This document shows, piece by piece, positions 21,232 through 30,557 of a stretch of 64,000 nt of DNA. How positions within the stretch are numbered: position 1 is the first letter of the stretch; each line of letters opens with the position of its first letter. Origin of the DNA: an uncultured Parabacteroides sp. (GTDB lineage Bacteria; Bacteroidota; Bacteroidia; Bacteroidales; Tannerellaceae); the NCBI GenBank assembly GCA_944325345.1, contig CALUZV010000007.1:62001-126000 (forward strand). The letters run 5' to 3'. The translations under genes and the position numbers were made by a program. Below the pieces are notes generated by a model that saw only the letters and a program-made list of their open reading frames with translations, was not told the DNA's origin and ran no database searches.

Positions 21232-22917
21232 ATGACAGACAGAGACATCCGGCAAAAGTCGTATTCCCGTTGCAAGAAGCACTTCGGGCGCATGATTCTC
21301 CTTTGCTTGCTTATCGTGGCTTTTTTCGGACCGGTTGCTTATACTGCGTGGGACGCAATTTCCTTCGGTTGGATTTTTATGGCTTGCATCTTCGCGATTG
21401 CCGGTTGGCTTTTCGTTTATTCGCTAAGGCTTTTCCGCGAACGCCGCGATTTGGTTTTGTTCGGGCTTTTGTTCGAGGCTGAAGTTTCCGACTTGAAAAG
21501 CAAAATCGATTCCAATGACGGCAAAGAATACTTATCTGAATTTACCTGCGAAATCACTTTACCCGGAGGGAAAAAACGTAGCCTCAAGAAAGAAGCCAAC
21601 GGCTTGTCGGAGCTCTTGGGCTTGGTAAAGCTCGGGATCAAATTGCCCGTTTTTGTCGATCGGAGGAATCCGGATGTTTACTTTATCGAGACGCGCCTCC
21701 TTTCAGACGACCTTTTTCAGCATAAAGACGCCACTTTGAATCATATCCAATGGCTTAAAGATAAAGGAGCCGACTTGGGGAACATTCCGGACATGATTTT
21801 ATATGCGCCGCAGAAACGCTCTTTTCGCCAGCGTCTCTCTTGGTGGTTTTCCTGGCTGGCTGTCGGTGTAATCGCTGCCGGTTTCGTTGGAGGAGTTATT
21901 TATGGGCTGGTCTTGTCTGTTCGTTCTTCCTTGGATGTGCGCCACGAGGATATAGACCTGCCCGCAGGTTGGTATATCTCTGCTGTATATAAAGCAGACG
22001 TTTATGAGTATTCCCCGGAAACGAATAAATGGAGTTATACATACGATAACATGCTATCACCAAGCTCAACAGAGCATTGGCGTTACGACAGCAAGTGCCG
22101 TGTCCCGCTCCGCATTGAATACACTTCTTTAGGCAACGCGTTTTCTGCCGGCACGCTACCTTCCCTGCTTGTCCCCCAAAGTTACCACAACCGGTTGCAC
22201 GAATTTGTCCACGACAAGAAGGCTGATTTGAGGCAGGAAATGTATGACCTCTTGAAGGATTTTTCGCCACGGACGGGCGTTTGCGCCATATCTCCTTTCA
22301 CCCGCGATACCTTGCGGATTCACGCCGGCGATGCCTGGCCGATGTCTGCCCTGACTCCCTTGTGCGCGGCCAAAGCTGCCGAAATCCGCTTGAAGGCGCA
22401 GGGCGTGAATCTCGATACGCTCCGATTCGGCGCGGGCAATAATTCGTTTGTCATCGTATGCAATCATGCCATAAGCCGCATAGCAAAGTCCGCGATCGAC
22501 ACGCTGGAGCATCTGGCCGGCGGCGTGGAAAACATCGGCTCCGCGCTTGCTACCGATGGGATAGGAGGCTTTGAACTTGTCTCGATGCGCGATACGTTTG
22601 CCAATCGCACCACGCCCCTTGCCATGGCCACGTTGCTCGACCGGATGAAGCCGTATTCCTATTTTATCTACGATATTCCCAGTGATATATGTGAAAAAGA
22701 TTATCTGTATGAAGCGTTGGGCAACCATACGATCGATTTTTCCTACCTGCTGGCCTGTCGGCAGGAGCAAGGCCGCCGTGTGCTGAATGTCTTTGCCGAG
22801 AAACGGAACAGAGAAGGTTCGGTCGCTATTTTCATGGAGGGAGAAGCGTCTGTTTCGGAAAAAGAGATGCAGCAAAAGGCTGGTGCGTTGCTACAGCTCA
22901 TTGTGCGCTATCTGTAA
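21232..22917 (+). CDS. Uncharacterised membrane protein with a DUF3592-like part
   Basis: The 561-residue protein has two transmembrane segments near the N terminus (about residues 21-37 and 44-64) and a third near 208-232. The region between them (EAEVSDLKSKIDSNDGKEYL to KLPVFVDRRNPDVYFIE) resembles DUF3592-type domains, which track a membrane pair and end in a V.V..D..NP.....I pattern. The C-terminal 320 residues are probably extracytoplasmic and I recognise no family. The start at 21232 (MTDRDIRQKSY) is chosen because the earlier ATG lies inside the promoter. It stands alone; role unknown. Confidence 0.75.
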   Translation: MTDRDIRQKSYSRCKKHFGRMILLCLLIVAFFGPVAYTAWDAISFGWIFMACIFAIAGWLFVYSLRLFRERRDLVLFGLLFEAEVSDLKSKIDSNDGKEYLSEFTCEITLPGGKKRSLKKEANGLSELLGLVKLGIKLPVFVDRRNPDVYFIETRLLSDDLFQHKDATLNHIQWLKDKGADLGNIPDMILYAPQKRSFRQRLSWWFSWLAVGVIAAGFVGGVIYGLVLSVRSSLDVRHEDIDLPAGWYISAVYKADVYEYSPETNKWSYTYDNMLSPSSTEHWRYDSKCRVPLRIEYTSLGNAFSAGTLPSLLVPQSYHNRLHEFVHDKKADLRQEMYDLLKDFSPRTGVCAISPFTRDTLRIHAGDAWPMSALTPLCAAKAAEIRLKAQGVNLDTLRFGAGNNSFVIVCNHAISRIAKSAIDTLEHLAGGVENIGSALATDGIGGFELVSMRDTFANRTTPLAMATLLDRMKPYSYFIYDIPSDICEKDYLYEALGNHTIDFSYLLACRQEQGRRVLNVFAEKRNREGSVAIFMEGEASVSEKEMQQKAGALLQLIVRYL

Positions 22918-23007
22918 AAGTCCCCCAACTTCATCACATCCAAAGCGATTGAGGCATCGCACCCTCCCTCCTCGTTATTCCGGTTGGTGGGGGAGGGGAT
23001 GGTGTTC

Positions 23008-23163
23008 CAGTATCTATTAGCTTCTATTAACAAATAAGTGATATATACTCAGTATCTGTTAGTTTCTATTAACAAATAGGTCTAAATACTCAGTATCTAT
23101 TGACTTCTATTAACAATTAAGCTTTGGATACTCAGTATTCTTTGACTTCTATTAACAAATAAG
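23008..23163. repeat. Palindrome array 2 (41-42 bp period), four units
   Basis: Four units begin CAGTAT at 23008, 23050, 23091 and 23133 (spacing 42, 41, 42) and share TTCTATTAACAAATAAG-like cores. Imperfect palindromes recur: TGTTA...TAACA centred at 23065.5, and ATACTCAGTAT centred at 23091 and 23133. Less symmetrical than the other arrays but with the same period. Confidence 0.85.
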
Positions 23164-23295
23164 CCTTGCTACTCCAGTCGCCAGGACTTCCTTTGCCTTA
23201 GGAAGGGAAAAATACTCGGGCGGCAAGGCCTGTACCGTAAACAGGGGGGCAGCGGTGCGCTGAAAAAATTTTTCTCGTTAAAAAAGTCAAACTTA

Positions 23296-23326
23296 TTGCA
23301 TTTTCAAATCCGAATATCTAAGTTTG
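23296..23326 (+). promoter_or_regulatory. hypD promoter
   Basis: TTG at 23296-23298 and TAAGTTTG at 23319-23326 are separated by 20 bp, the spacing expected for Bacteroidota -33 and -7 elements. Confidence 0.65.
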
Positions 23327-23500
23327 CCGCGAAAAATCAAAAATAACATGACGACAAGCAAAGGTTACAGACGATTGTATAATTGCTTGATGTATTACCA
23401 TTAAGCAACACACTTCTCTCCGCCCTGGGGCAGACGGCGCGTCGCCCCTCCTATAATCATTTTTACTTCTTATTAAACCTTCTTATTTAGTTGAATTTTT

Positions 23501-25939
23501 ATGGAAACTAAAACAGCTCAGCGCGCTCCGAAGAGCGTGTGCAACTTCACTCCTGCAGTGGAAGCAAATGTCTGCGGTATGAACGACCGCATCAAGAGAC
23601 TTCGTAAAGAATCTTTCGAGGCCGAACCGTCGTTGTCAATCGAAAGAGCATTGATAGAAACGGAGTTCTATAAGGAAAACTACGGGAAGTACCCGATTCC
23701 TATCCTTCGTGCATTGAATTTCTATGAAATCTGCAAGAAGAAAACTATCTACATTGGAAAAGATGAATTAATCGTGGGCGAACGCGGTCCGAAGCCGAAA
23801 GCCGTGCCGACATTCCCGGAACTGACGTGCCACAGCGTCGAGGACCTTCACGTCTTGAATACCCGCGAGTTGCAACGCTATACCATTAGCCAGGAAGATA
23901 TTGACACCTACGAACGCGAGGTAATTCCTTATTGGAAAGGCCGCACGCAGCGCGAACGTATCTTCCACCATGTGCCAAATGAATGGCGTGCCGCTTACGA
24001 AGCCGGATTGTTCACTGAGTTTATGGAACAGCGTGCTCCGGGTCATACGGCAATGGACGGAAAGATGTATCACACCGGTTTGCTGGATATGAAAGCCCGC
24101 ATCGCGAAGGAACTCGAGAAGCTGGACTTCATGAACGACCCGGAAGCTACAGACCGTCAGGAAGAATTGCAGGCAATGTCTATTTCATGTGATGCCGCTA
24201 TTTTATTCGCTGAACGTCATGCTGATTTGGCTGAACAGATGGCGAAGGAATGCACAGACCCGGTTCGCAAGGCGGAACTGGAGCGCATTGCTGAAGTTTG
24301 TCGCTGGGTGCCTGCTCATGCGCCGCGCGACTTCTGGGAGGCTATCCAGATGTATTGGTTCGTTCACCTTGGGACAATCACGGAACTGAATGGATGGGAT
24401 GCCATGAATCCTGGACACTTCGACCAGCATTTGGCTCCGTTCTATGAAAAGGGATTGAAAGACGGGACTTTGACCCGCGAGAAGGCAAAGGAATTGATGT
24501 CTTGCTTCTTTATTAAGGTAAACAACCATACGGCACCTCCTAAAGTGGGTATTACGGCAAAGGAAAGCGGTACGTACAACGACTTTACCAATATTAATAT
24601 AGGTGGCGTGAAGGCCGATGGTAGCGACGGAACGAGCGAAGTATCGTATATCATGCTCGAAGTCCTCGAAGAACTGCACTTGCTGCAGCCGGGATGCTCT
24701 ATCCATATCAGTTCGGTTACGCCGGAACGCTTCCTGCTGGCAGGCTGCAAAGTTATCCGCCAGGGATTCGGTTATCCTTCTGTATTCAATCCGGATACTT
24801 ACGTTCAGGAATTATTGCGCCAGGGCAAGAGCTTGAAAGATGCTCGCGAAGGTGGGTGCAGCGGCTGTATCGAAGTAGGTGCCTTTGGTAAAGAGGCTTA
24901 CTTGCTGACCGGTTATCTGAACGTGCCGAAGATTCTGGAAGTAACCCTGAACAACGGTATCGACCCGGTAACAGGGACGAAAGTCGGCCTCGAAACGGGC
25001 GACCCGCGGACATTCAAGTCTTACGACGAACTGTATGAGGCTTACCTGAAGCAACTTCACTTCATTATCGACCAGAAGATGCGCGTAAGCAACTACATCG
25101 ACCGTATGTTTGCCAAGTATGCGCCGGCAACCTTCCTTTCTCTGTTCATCGACGACTGTATCGAACGCGGAAAAGACTACTACGATTGCGGTCCGCGCTA
25201 CAACTCGACCTATATCCAGTGCACGGGTCTCGGCACGACAACCGACTGCCTCTCTGTCTTGAAGAAGCACGTCTTCGAGGACAAGAAAATCGATATGGAT
25301 ACGTTGCTGAAGGCCGTAGCGAAGAACTGGGAAGGCGAAGAGAAGCTGCGCCAGTTTATCGTGAACCGCACGCCGTTCTTCGGAAACGACGACCCGTATG
25401 TCGACTCGATTGCAGTGAAGGTTTACGATGATTTGGTAGATGCTATTGATGGCAAGCCGAATATCAAGGGCGGATGCTATCGCTTGAATATGCTTTCGAC
25501 AACTTGCCACGTTTACTTCGGCCTCGTTTTGGGCGCGACGGTAAATGGACGTTTCGCAACACGCTCTATCTCTGATGGTACATCACCTTCTCAGGGTGCC
25601 GATACTCACGGACCGACGGCAGTTGTAAAATCGCTGGGCAAACTCGACCAAATCAAGAGTGGTGGTACGTTGTTGAATCTCCGCTTCTTGCCGAGCTTGT
25701 TGAAGAAGGAAGAAGACGTATCGAAGCTGGCTCACCTCATCCGCACATACTTTGGAATGGGCGGACACCATGTCCAGTTCAACATCGTCGATACCGAAAC
25801 GCTTTATGCCGCACAGAAGCATCCGGAAGACTACAAAGACTTGCTGGTGCGCATGGCCGGGTATAGCGATTACTTCAACGATATGAACGCAGACCTGCAA
25901 GGAGAGATTATTTCGAGAACTGAGAACGAAACGTTTTAA
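23501..25939 (+). CDS. hypD: trans-4-hydroxy-L-proline dehydratase (glycyl radical enzyme)
   Basis: The 812-residue glycyl radical enzyme dehydrates trans-4-hydroxyproline to pyrroline-5-carboxylate in anaerobes. Compared from memory with C. difficile HypD, the catalytic residues fall at a constant offset of 22: D300 (ELNGWD), thiyl C456 and E458 (GGCSGCIEVGAFGKEAYLL), and the radical glycine G787 (VRMAGYSDYFND). The extra N-terminal residues include two cysteines; a second possible start is at 23579 (MNDRIKRLRKES). Its activase follows. The usual neighbour proC is not in the window, so the product may feed proline synthesis encoded elsewhere. Confidence 0.9.
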   Translation: METKTAQRAPKSVCNFTPAVEANVCGMNDRIKRLRKESFEAEPSLSIERALIETEFYKENYGKYPIPILRALNFYEICKKKTIYIGKDELIVGERGPKPKAVPTFPELTCHSVEDLHVLNTRELQRYTISQEDIDTYEREVIPYWKGRTQRERIFHHVPNEWRAAYEAGLFTEFMEQRAPGHTAMDGKMYHTGLLDMKARIAKELEKLDFMNDPEATDRQEELQAMSISCDAAILFAERHADLAEQMAKECTDPVRKAELERIAEVCRWVPAHAPRDFWEAIQMYWFVHLGTITELNGWDAMNPGHFDQHLAPFYEKGLKDGTLTREKAKELMSCFFIKVNNHTAPPKVGITAKESGTYNDFTNINIGGVKADGSDGTSEVSYIMLEVLEELHLLQPGCSIHISSVTPERFLLAGCKVIRQGFGYPSVFNPDTYVQELLRQGKSLKDAREGGCSGCIEVGAFGKEAYLLTGYLNVPKILEVTLNNGIDPVTGTKVGLETGDPRTFKSYDELYEAYLKQLHFIIDQKMRVSNYIDRMFAKYAPATFLSLFIDDCIERGKDYYDCGPRYNSTYIQCTGLGTTTDCLSVLKKHVFEDKKIDMDTLLKAVAKNWEGEEKLRQFIVNRTPFFGNDDPYVDSIAVKVYDDLVDAIDGKPNIKGGCYRLNMLSTTCHVYFGLVLGATVNGRFATRSISDGTSPSQGADTHGPTAVVKSLGKLDQIKSGGTLLNLRFLPSLLKKEEDVSKLAHLIRTYFGMGGHHVQFNIVDTETLYAAQKHPEDYKDLLVRMAGYSDYFNDMNADLQGEIISRTENETF

Positions 25940-25944
25940 TTTTA

Positions 25945-26034
25945 ATTGACAGTTGAGAATTGACAATTGACAATTGACAATTCCGAGTGAACCATTCCTA
26001 GTTGTCAATTGTCAATCTTCAATTGTCAATTTTT
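25945..26034. repeat. AATTGACAATTG inverted repeat without a gene
   Basis: Tandem AATTGACAATTG copies (25951-25982) face inverted TTGTCAATTGTCAAT copies (26001-26034) across an 18-nt loop. The arms are the same family as those that flank the four-helix-bundle gene in cysD-cysN. It lies between hypD and its activase gene and would form a stable hairpin in the transcript, perhaps lowering activase expression relative to hypD. Confidence 0.8.
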
Positions 26035-26044
26035 TACATAAGTT

Positions 26045-26953
26045 ATGGCTTTAGTTTTTGATATCAAACGCTATTGCATCAACGACGGCCCGGGCATCCG
26101 CATCACGATTTTCTTGAAGGGATGTCCGTTGTCGTGTGTATGGTGCCATAATCCGGAAGGAATAGCCAATCATAAGGAAAAACTTTATACGAAGAAGAAG
26201 TGCATCGGGTGCCAATCGTGTGTCGAGGTTTGTCCGCAGCACGCATTGAAGCTGACGCGCGAGGGAATTGTTACCGATCCGCAGCTCTGTGTCCTCTGTG
26301 GCAAATGTGTCGAGGCTTGTCCGACGTTGGCGATGGAAATGTCCGGCACGGAATATCCCATTGAGTATCTGATGGAGCAAATCCGGAAAGAAATCCCGGT
26401 GATGGATGGCTCCGGCGGCGGTGTTACTTTCTGTGGCGGCGAACCCTTGATGCATGCGGATTATCTGATGGAATTACTCGACCGTTGCGGCGAATTGTCG
26501 CTCCACCGGGCTGTGGATACGACGCTCTTGGCGAAGCCGGACGTTATCCGCCAGGTAATGAGCAAATGCGAATTGCTCTTGGTCGATTTGAAGTTAATGG
26601 ATTCGGAGAAACATCGCTATTATTGCGGTGTCCCGAATGAATTGATATTGTCTAATATCCGCATGGTTTCGGAGGCCGGTATGCGTTTCTTTATCCGCAT
26701 TCCACTGATTGAAGGTGTCAATGCAGACGAGGAAAACATTACCCGCTCAGCCGATTTCCTTGCATCTTTGCCCAAGAAACCGGACGTCGTGAACTTGCTT
26801 CCTTATCATGATATTGGAAAGAACAAGCACGAAAAGCTCGGAACCATTTATAATCCCAAACATATCCCGATGGCGGCTCCGTCTCCCGAATGGCAGCAGC
26901 GGTGCGTCGAGATTTTCAGAGAAAGAGGGGTTAAGGCAGAGATTGGAGGGTGA
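26045..26953 (+). CDS. Glycyl-radical enzyme activating protein for HypD
   Basis: The 302-residue radical-SAM enzyme installs the glycyl radical on its partner. The SAM cluster motif Cx3Cx2C is C27, C31, C34 (GCPLSCVWCHNPEG). Two ferredoxin-type clusters follow (CIGCQSCVEVCPQ and CVLCGKCVEACP), then SGGGVTFCGGEPLMH. Clustered-ferredoxin activases of this type serve the dehydratase branch of glycyl radical enzymes. It is separated from hypD by a 100-nt inverted repeat and probably co-transcribed. Confidence 0.93.
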   Translation: MALVFDIKRYCINDGPGIRITIFLKGCPLSCVWCHNPEGIANHKEKLYTKKKCIGCQSCVEVCPQHALKLTREGIVTDPQLCVLCGKCVEACPTLAMEMSGTEYPIEYLMEQIRKEIPVMDGSGGGVTFCGGEPLMHADYLMELLDRCGELSLHRAVDTTLLAKPDVIRQVMSKCELLLVDLKLMDSEKHRYYCGVPNELILSNIRMVSEAGMRFFIRIPLIEGVNADEENITRSADFLASLPKKPDVVNLLPYHDIGKNKHEKLGTIYNPKHIPMAAPSPEWQQRCVEIFRERGVKAEIGG

Positions 26954-27362
26954 AAATACATTTTCGGTGCACCCAAAAGGTCAATCTGATATTGAAAGTG
27001 AGAAATTGGTGCACCGAAAATAGTTTCAAACCATTTTGAATTGAAATTCGGTACACCAAAAAGGTCAATTTGACATTAAAAGTGAGAAATTGGTACACCG
27101 AGAATAGTTTCAAACCATTTTAAGTTGAAATTTGGTACACCAAAAAGGTCAATTTAATATTAAAAGTGAGAAATTGGTGCACCGAAAAATAGTTTCAACC
27201 ATTTTGAGTTGAAATTTGGTGCACCAAAAAGGTTGATTTAATATTAAAAGTGAGAAATTGGTACACCGAAAAATAGTTTCAGCCATTTTGAGTTGAAATT
27301 TGGTGTACCAAAGAGGTCGATTTAATATTAGAAGAGAGAAATTGGTGCACCGAAAATATCAA
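26954..27362. other. 409-bp gene-free region between convergent genes
   Basis: Almost the whole interval is palindrome array 3. No promoter or gene is visible, as expected between two convergent genes. Short open frames inside the array only reflect its 42-bp (14-codon) period. Confidence 0.7.
26965..27352. repeat. Palindrome array 3 (exact 42-bp period), ten GGTGCACC palindromes
   Basis: GGTRCACC-type palindromes begin at 26966, 27008, 27050, 27092, 27134, 27176, 27218, 27260, 27302 and 27344: nine consecutive spacings of exactly 42 bp. Half way between them a second palindrome alternates between two types: TTTAATATTAAA (for example centred at 27158.5) and TTCAAACCATTTTGAA (centred at 27032.5). 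This gives an 84-bp superperiod. It is the longest and most regular array in the window. Confidence 0.95.
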
Positions 27363-28667
27363 TCAGAAAAGTACATTAAGCAATAGATTGACGGAATAAG
27401 TTAATGCTATTGTCGCATAAAGTATCTTGATATTGATGCGCTTCAGCATTTGATAATAAACCACGGCAAGCATCACGCTGGCAAACCCGAAGACTAAAGC
27501 CATCCGCGTATTGAATTCCACCATGAATCCTCCGTTCCATTCCGGCGGCAAGACCGGGAATATTAATCCGAGAAGCACAATCGTTGAGAGGAATCCGGCA
27601 AAGAATCGTGTGCAAAGCGTCCGGTATTCTGTTACGTACAAGGCGTATTCTGCAAGAAAGATAGTGATAAACGGATAGAGGGGCAGGAGGAAAGAGCTTC
27701 GCTTGACGGGCATCACCGCATAGGCAATCAATAGAACGACGAAGACAACTAAACTAAAGAATTTCACCCCACTGCGCGGCAACTCCGGTTTCCGATATTC
27801 CATCCCGAAAAGCGAAAACGCCAGGAATACTATCCACGGCATAAAGCCTAATCCCAACAATGCTAACACATAAAAGCAATTGTGTGCCCCGCCGTTATCC
27901 GTGTTCCAAAAATAATAGAACTCGGTGCCAAGCGTATCAAGCAGCAGGTCTGTCCCTCCTTGTTTCCACACGGTTATATACCATAGCGCAGGAATGAACA
28001 AAGCAGATACTCCTATGTACAATAGCGTTTTACATAGCGTCAGTTTATCGTATTTCTTGAGCAAGAACAAGTAGATGCCAAAAGCCAAGAGTGGCAGAAT
28101 AACGCCCATCAGTCCTTTCGTCAGGATAGCACAACTTAATAGGAAGGAAACTTCTATGGGTAGCCCTTTCAGTTCCATTTTTTCTTCCCAACGGTATAAA
28201 CGTATCAGTGATAAGATGATGAAAGTAGCAAATAGTAAGTCTCCCGAGTTGATTAGGAATATACTTTGCATCCCCGTGCAAGTTACGAGGAATAGCGAAG
28301 CGATGAATGCCTCGTGAAACTTGATTCGCCTTCCAAAGAAGATTAAAGTACAGGTAACGATGACGATAAAGGCCAAGGCTCCGGGCAGGTAAACTGTCAA
28401 ATGGGATACATAACCTTGCCACATCGATCCGAGGGAAACCAGCCAGTAGAGCATCGGATGTTCATGGACGATTTGCCCGTCTGCCAAGGGAGGCATTACC
28501 CAATCACCACTTTCAAGCATAGCAGTCGCAATGGCGGCAGTCTCGGAAGTATCTGGTTGCGAGAGGTCGGAGAGGTCTAACCACGGGAGGACGGATATGA
28601 TACAGATGAATAGAATCATCGAGATCGGTTTCTGTAGGTACAAATACTGTAACGTTGGTGTACGCAT
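27363..28667 (-). CDS. GT39-like membrane glycosyltransferase
   Basis: The 434-residue protein has about ten hydrophobic helices. After the first helix the segment LSQPDTSETAAIATAML and VHEHPMLYWLVSL resembles the ArnT/PMT (GT39, GT-C fold) family, where the first loop carries the catalytic acids and the donor is a polyprenyl-phosphate sugar. The start at 28667 (MRTPTLQYLYLQKP) is preferred because an earlier ATG at 28709 lies upstream of a TATCTTTG promoter element. Sugar and acceptor are unknown; it stands alone, convergent with the HypD activase gene. Confidence 0.8.
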   Translation of the reverse strand: MRTPTLQYLYLQKPISMILFICIISVLPWLDLSDLSQPDTSETAAIATAMLESGDWVMPPLADGQIVHEHPMLYWLVSLGSMWQGYVSHLTVYLPGALAFIVIVTCTLIFFGRRIKFHEAFIASLFLVTCTGMQSIFLINSGDLLFATFIILSLIRLYRWEEKMELKGLPIEVSFLLSCAILTKGLMGVILPLLAFGIYLFLLKKYDKLTLCKTLLYIGVSALFIPALWYITVWKQGGTDLLLDTLGTEFYYFWNTDNGGAHNCFYVLALLGLGFMPWIVFLAFSLFGMEYRKPELPRSGVKFFSLVVFVVLLIAYAVMPVKRSSFLLPLYPFITIFLAEYALYVTEYRTLCTRFFAGFLSTIVLLGLIFPVLPPEWNGGFMVEFNTRMALVFGFASVMLAVVYYQMLKRINIKILYATIALTYSVNLLLNVLF

Positions 28668-28690
28668 ATAGCTAATTTGAATTTTGTCCC

Positions 28691-28698
28691 CAAAGATA
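28691..28698 (-). promoter_or_regulatory. -7 promoter element for the glycosyltransferase gene
   Basis: Minus-strand TATCTTTG, a perfect TAnnTTTG, 24 nt upstream of the chosen ATG and downstream of the alternative ATG, so it decides the start. Confidence 0.7.
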
Positions 28699-28790
28699 CA
28701 AAAATGCATTCGGATAGAAAAAGATTTTTCATCCGAAGGGAGATTTAACTTCTTTCTGAAGAAGAAAACCTAGTTGTGCACTTTACACAA

Positions 28791-30551
28791 TCAGATTTTC
28801 TTCTTCAGCGTGAAGAGGAATGTAACGCCTTGCCCCGGCGTGCTTTTAGCTGATATTTGACCTCGGTGGAAGAGGACGCTGTTCTTGACAATGGATAATC
28901 CGAGGCCCGTACCTCCTGCCTTACGGCTCCGTCCTTTATCGACGCGGTAGAAACGCTCGAATATGCGATTGATATGCTCCTCGGGGATGCCCGCACCGTT
29001 ATCAGAAAAGCTGAAGTAATAATATTTGCTATCTTCCTTATAGCAATTCACGATGATGCGGATGCCCTCGCCAGCGTAGGCTATCGCGTTATCATACAGA
29101 TTGCGGAAGATAGAGTAGAGGAGCGAGAAGTTGCCGTGAATCATCGCGTTTTCGGGAAGATGCGTTTCCGAAGTGATGTTTTTGGCCTCCATCTGCTGCG
29201 CACATTCTTTTTCGATTTCGTTCAGTAGCTGAGTCAGATTTACGTCCGTTAGCTCGAACATATCGGCTGCTCCTTCCAAGCGGTTTAGCAGAGAGATATC
29301 TTTCAGCAAGTCCGTCAGCCGCTGGCACTGGCTGTAACAGCGTTCGATGAAGAATCCCCGCTTCTCGTCGCTCAGGTGGTTGTACAACAATGTCTCCAAG
29401 TAACCTTGAATGCTGCTGACCGGTGTCTTTAGTTCGTGCGCAATGTTCTGCGTAAGCTGCCGTTTCATCTGATATTCTTCCTCCTGGCGCGTGATGTCGC
29501 TGATGGATATCTCGTAGCTATTGTTCTGGAAGAGCAGGCATTCGACTAAGAAGGTCTTGCCCGACTTGTTGATAGTCGCCGTCTGACGGAGCGCCTTCAC
29601 CCTCGGCGTCTGCGTCTTCTCCTCGAGGAAAGTGCGGATAGGCTCCAGCTCAGGGATGTCGAGCACTTCTTCGGCAGTATGGATAGCGTTATTCGAAAGG
29701 ATATTTGCGAATTGGATTAACTGTATGTTAGCCAGTATCTCAACCCCATCTTCCGTGAACATCGCGAATCCTTCCTTCGCATATTGGAAGTGCTTGATGA
29801 GTTTCTCACGCTCCAGCGCCAACTCGTTCTTCGCCTTCTGTTGCCGACGGTAGAGCTTGATGATGTGTTGCGCAATGTCGCCCAACTCGTCGTTCGGGAA
29901 GTTCAGTTCGATTTCTTTCTCCGGATTCTTCGGTATATTTTGGGAGAAATACTTCAACTTCGCGATGGTTTGTCCGATACTGAAAGTGTAGCGAGACAGT
30001 ACAATAAAGAATATCAAGAGCATCAGCGCCATGAAGTAAACGAATTCGCGATTGACCTTCAGCGTATCCTTAATGTACGGACTATACGGGATGGCGCATC
30101 GGTAGATATATCCTTCAATGTTATTGGCCGAATAGAAATACTCCTGTCCATCCGTGCCCGAAGACCGGATAGCGTATGCGTTCATCTTCTGCCGTGCCTT
30201 GAGCACCTCGCTCCGATTGTTATGATTATCCCGGATATCGCTCTTGGTGTTGTCGAACAAGACTTTCCCGCTCGGGTCGATGATCGTTACGCGCAGGCCG
30301 TGCTCGGGGATTTCCCGAACGAATTCTTCGACTACGGCATTCAGATTCGGGTCCTTCTGCACACGGTAGTGTAGCTGATAGTTATAGCTGCTCAGCACGC
30401 TGTTCAACTTCTCGCGTGTGAATTCGACTTCCCTTTGATATTGAAAGACAAACACGCAGGCGGTGAAGCCCAGAAAGATAAAAAACACTGACCAGAACAA
30501 ACGTTGGCTGAAAGGTATCCGGCTCTGTCTCATCCTCTCTTGTGCATACAT
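28791..30551 (-). CDS. Sensor histidine kinase
   Basis: The 586-residue kinase has a transmembrane helix at about 19-37, an extracytoplasmic sensor domain to about 165, a second helix at 170-186, a HAMP-like linker, a PAS-like region, the phospho-acceptor H372 in NIAHELKTP, and the ATP-binding N, G1 and G2 boxes (NLYDNAIAYA, DNGAGIPEEH, GTGLGLSIVK). It follows the response regulator gene by 6 nt. The signal sensed is unknown. The architecture is PhoR-like, common in Bacteroidales; a relationship to RprX is possible but not shown. Confidence 0.93.
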   Translation of the reverse strand: MYAQERMRQSRIPFSQRLFWSVFFIFLGFTACVFVFQYQREVEFTREKLNSVLSSYNYQLHYRVQKDPNLNAVVEEFVREIPEHGLRVTIIDPSGKVLFDNTKSDIRDNHNNRSEVLKARQKMNAYAIRSSGTDGQEYFYSANNIEGYIYRCAIPYSPYIKDTLKVNREFVYFMALMLLIFFIVLSRYTFSIGQTIAKLKYFSQNIPKNPEKEIELNFPNDELGDIAQHIIKLYRRQQKAKNELALEREKLIKHFQYAKEGFAMFTEDGVEILANIQLIQFANILSNNAIHTAEEVLDIPELEPIRTFLEEKTQTPRVKALRQTATINKSGKTFLVECLLFQNNSYEISISDITRQEEEYQMKRQLTQNIAHELKTPVSSIQGYLETLLYNHLSDEKRGFFIERCYSQCQRLTDLLKDISLLNRLEGAADMFELTDVNLTQLLNEIEKECAQQMEAKNITSETHLPENAMIHGNFSLLYSIFRNLYDNAIAYAGEGIRIIVNCYKEDSKYYYFSFSDNGAGIPEEHINRIFERFYRVDKGRSRKAGGTGLGLSIVKNSVLFHRGQISAKSTPGQGVTFLFTLKKKI

Positions 30552-30557
30552 GATTAC

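Larger units (their letters stand above)
22918..23500 (+). other. 583-bp gene-free region upstream of hypD
   Basis: It holds palindrome array 2 (23008-23163), a small hairpin (CTTCCT...AGGAAG around 23188-23208), an A/T palindrome near 23270 and a well-formed hypD promoter (-33 TTG at 23296-23298, -7 TAAGTTTG at 23319-23326). The resulting 5' leader of about 170 nt is long for this genome. No gene is visible. Confidence 0.6.

Noticed and set aside
26965..27352. CRISPR array
   Set aside because: There are no unique spacers: both the palindromes and the stretches between them repeat, and no cas genes are near. The 42-bp period is too short for repeat plus spacer.
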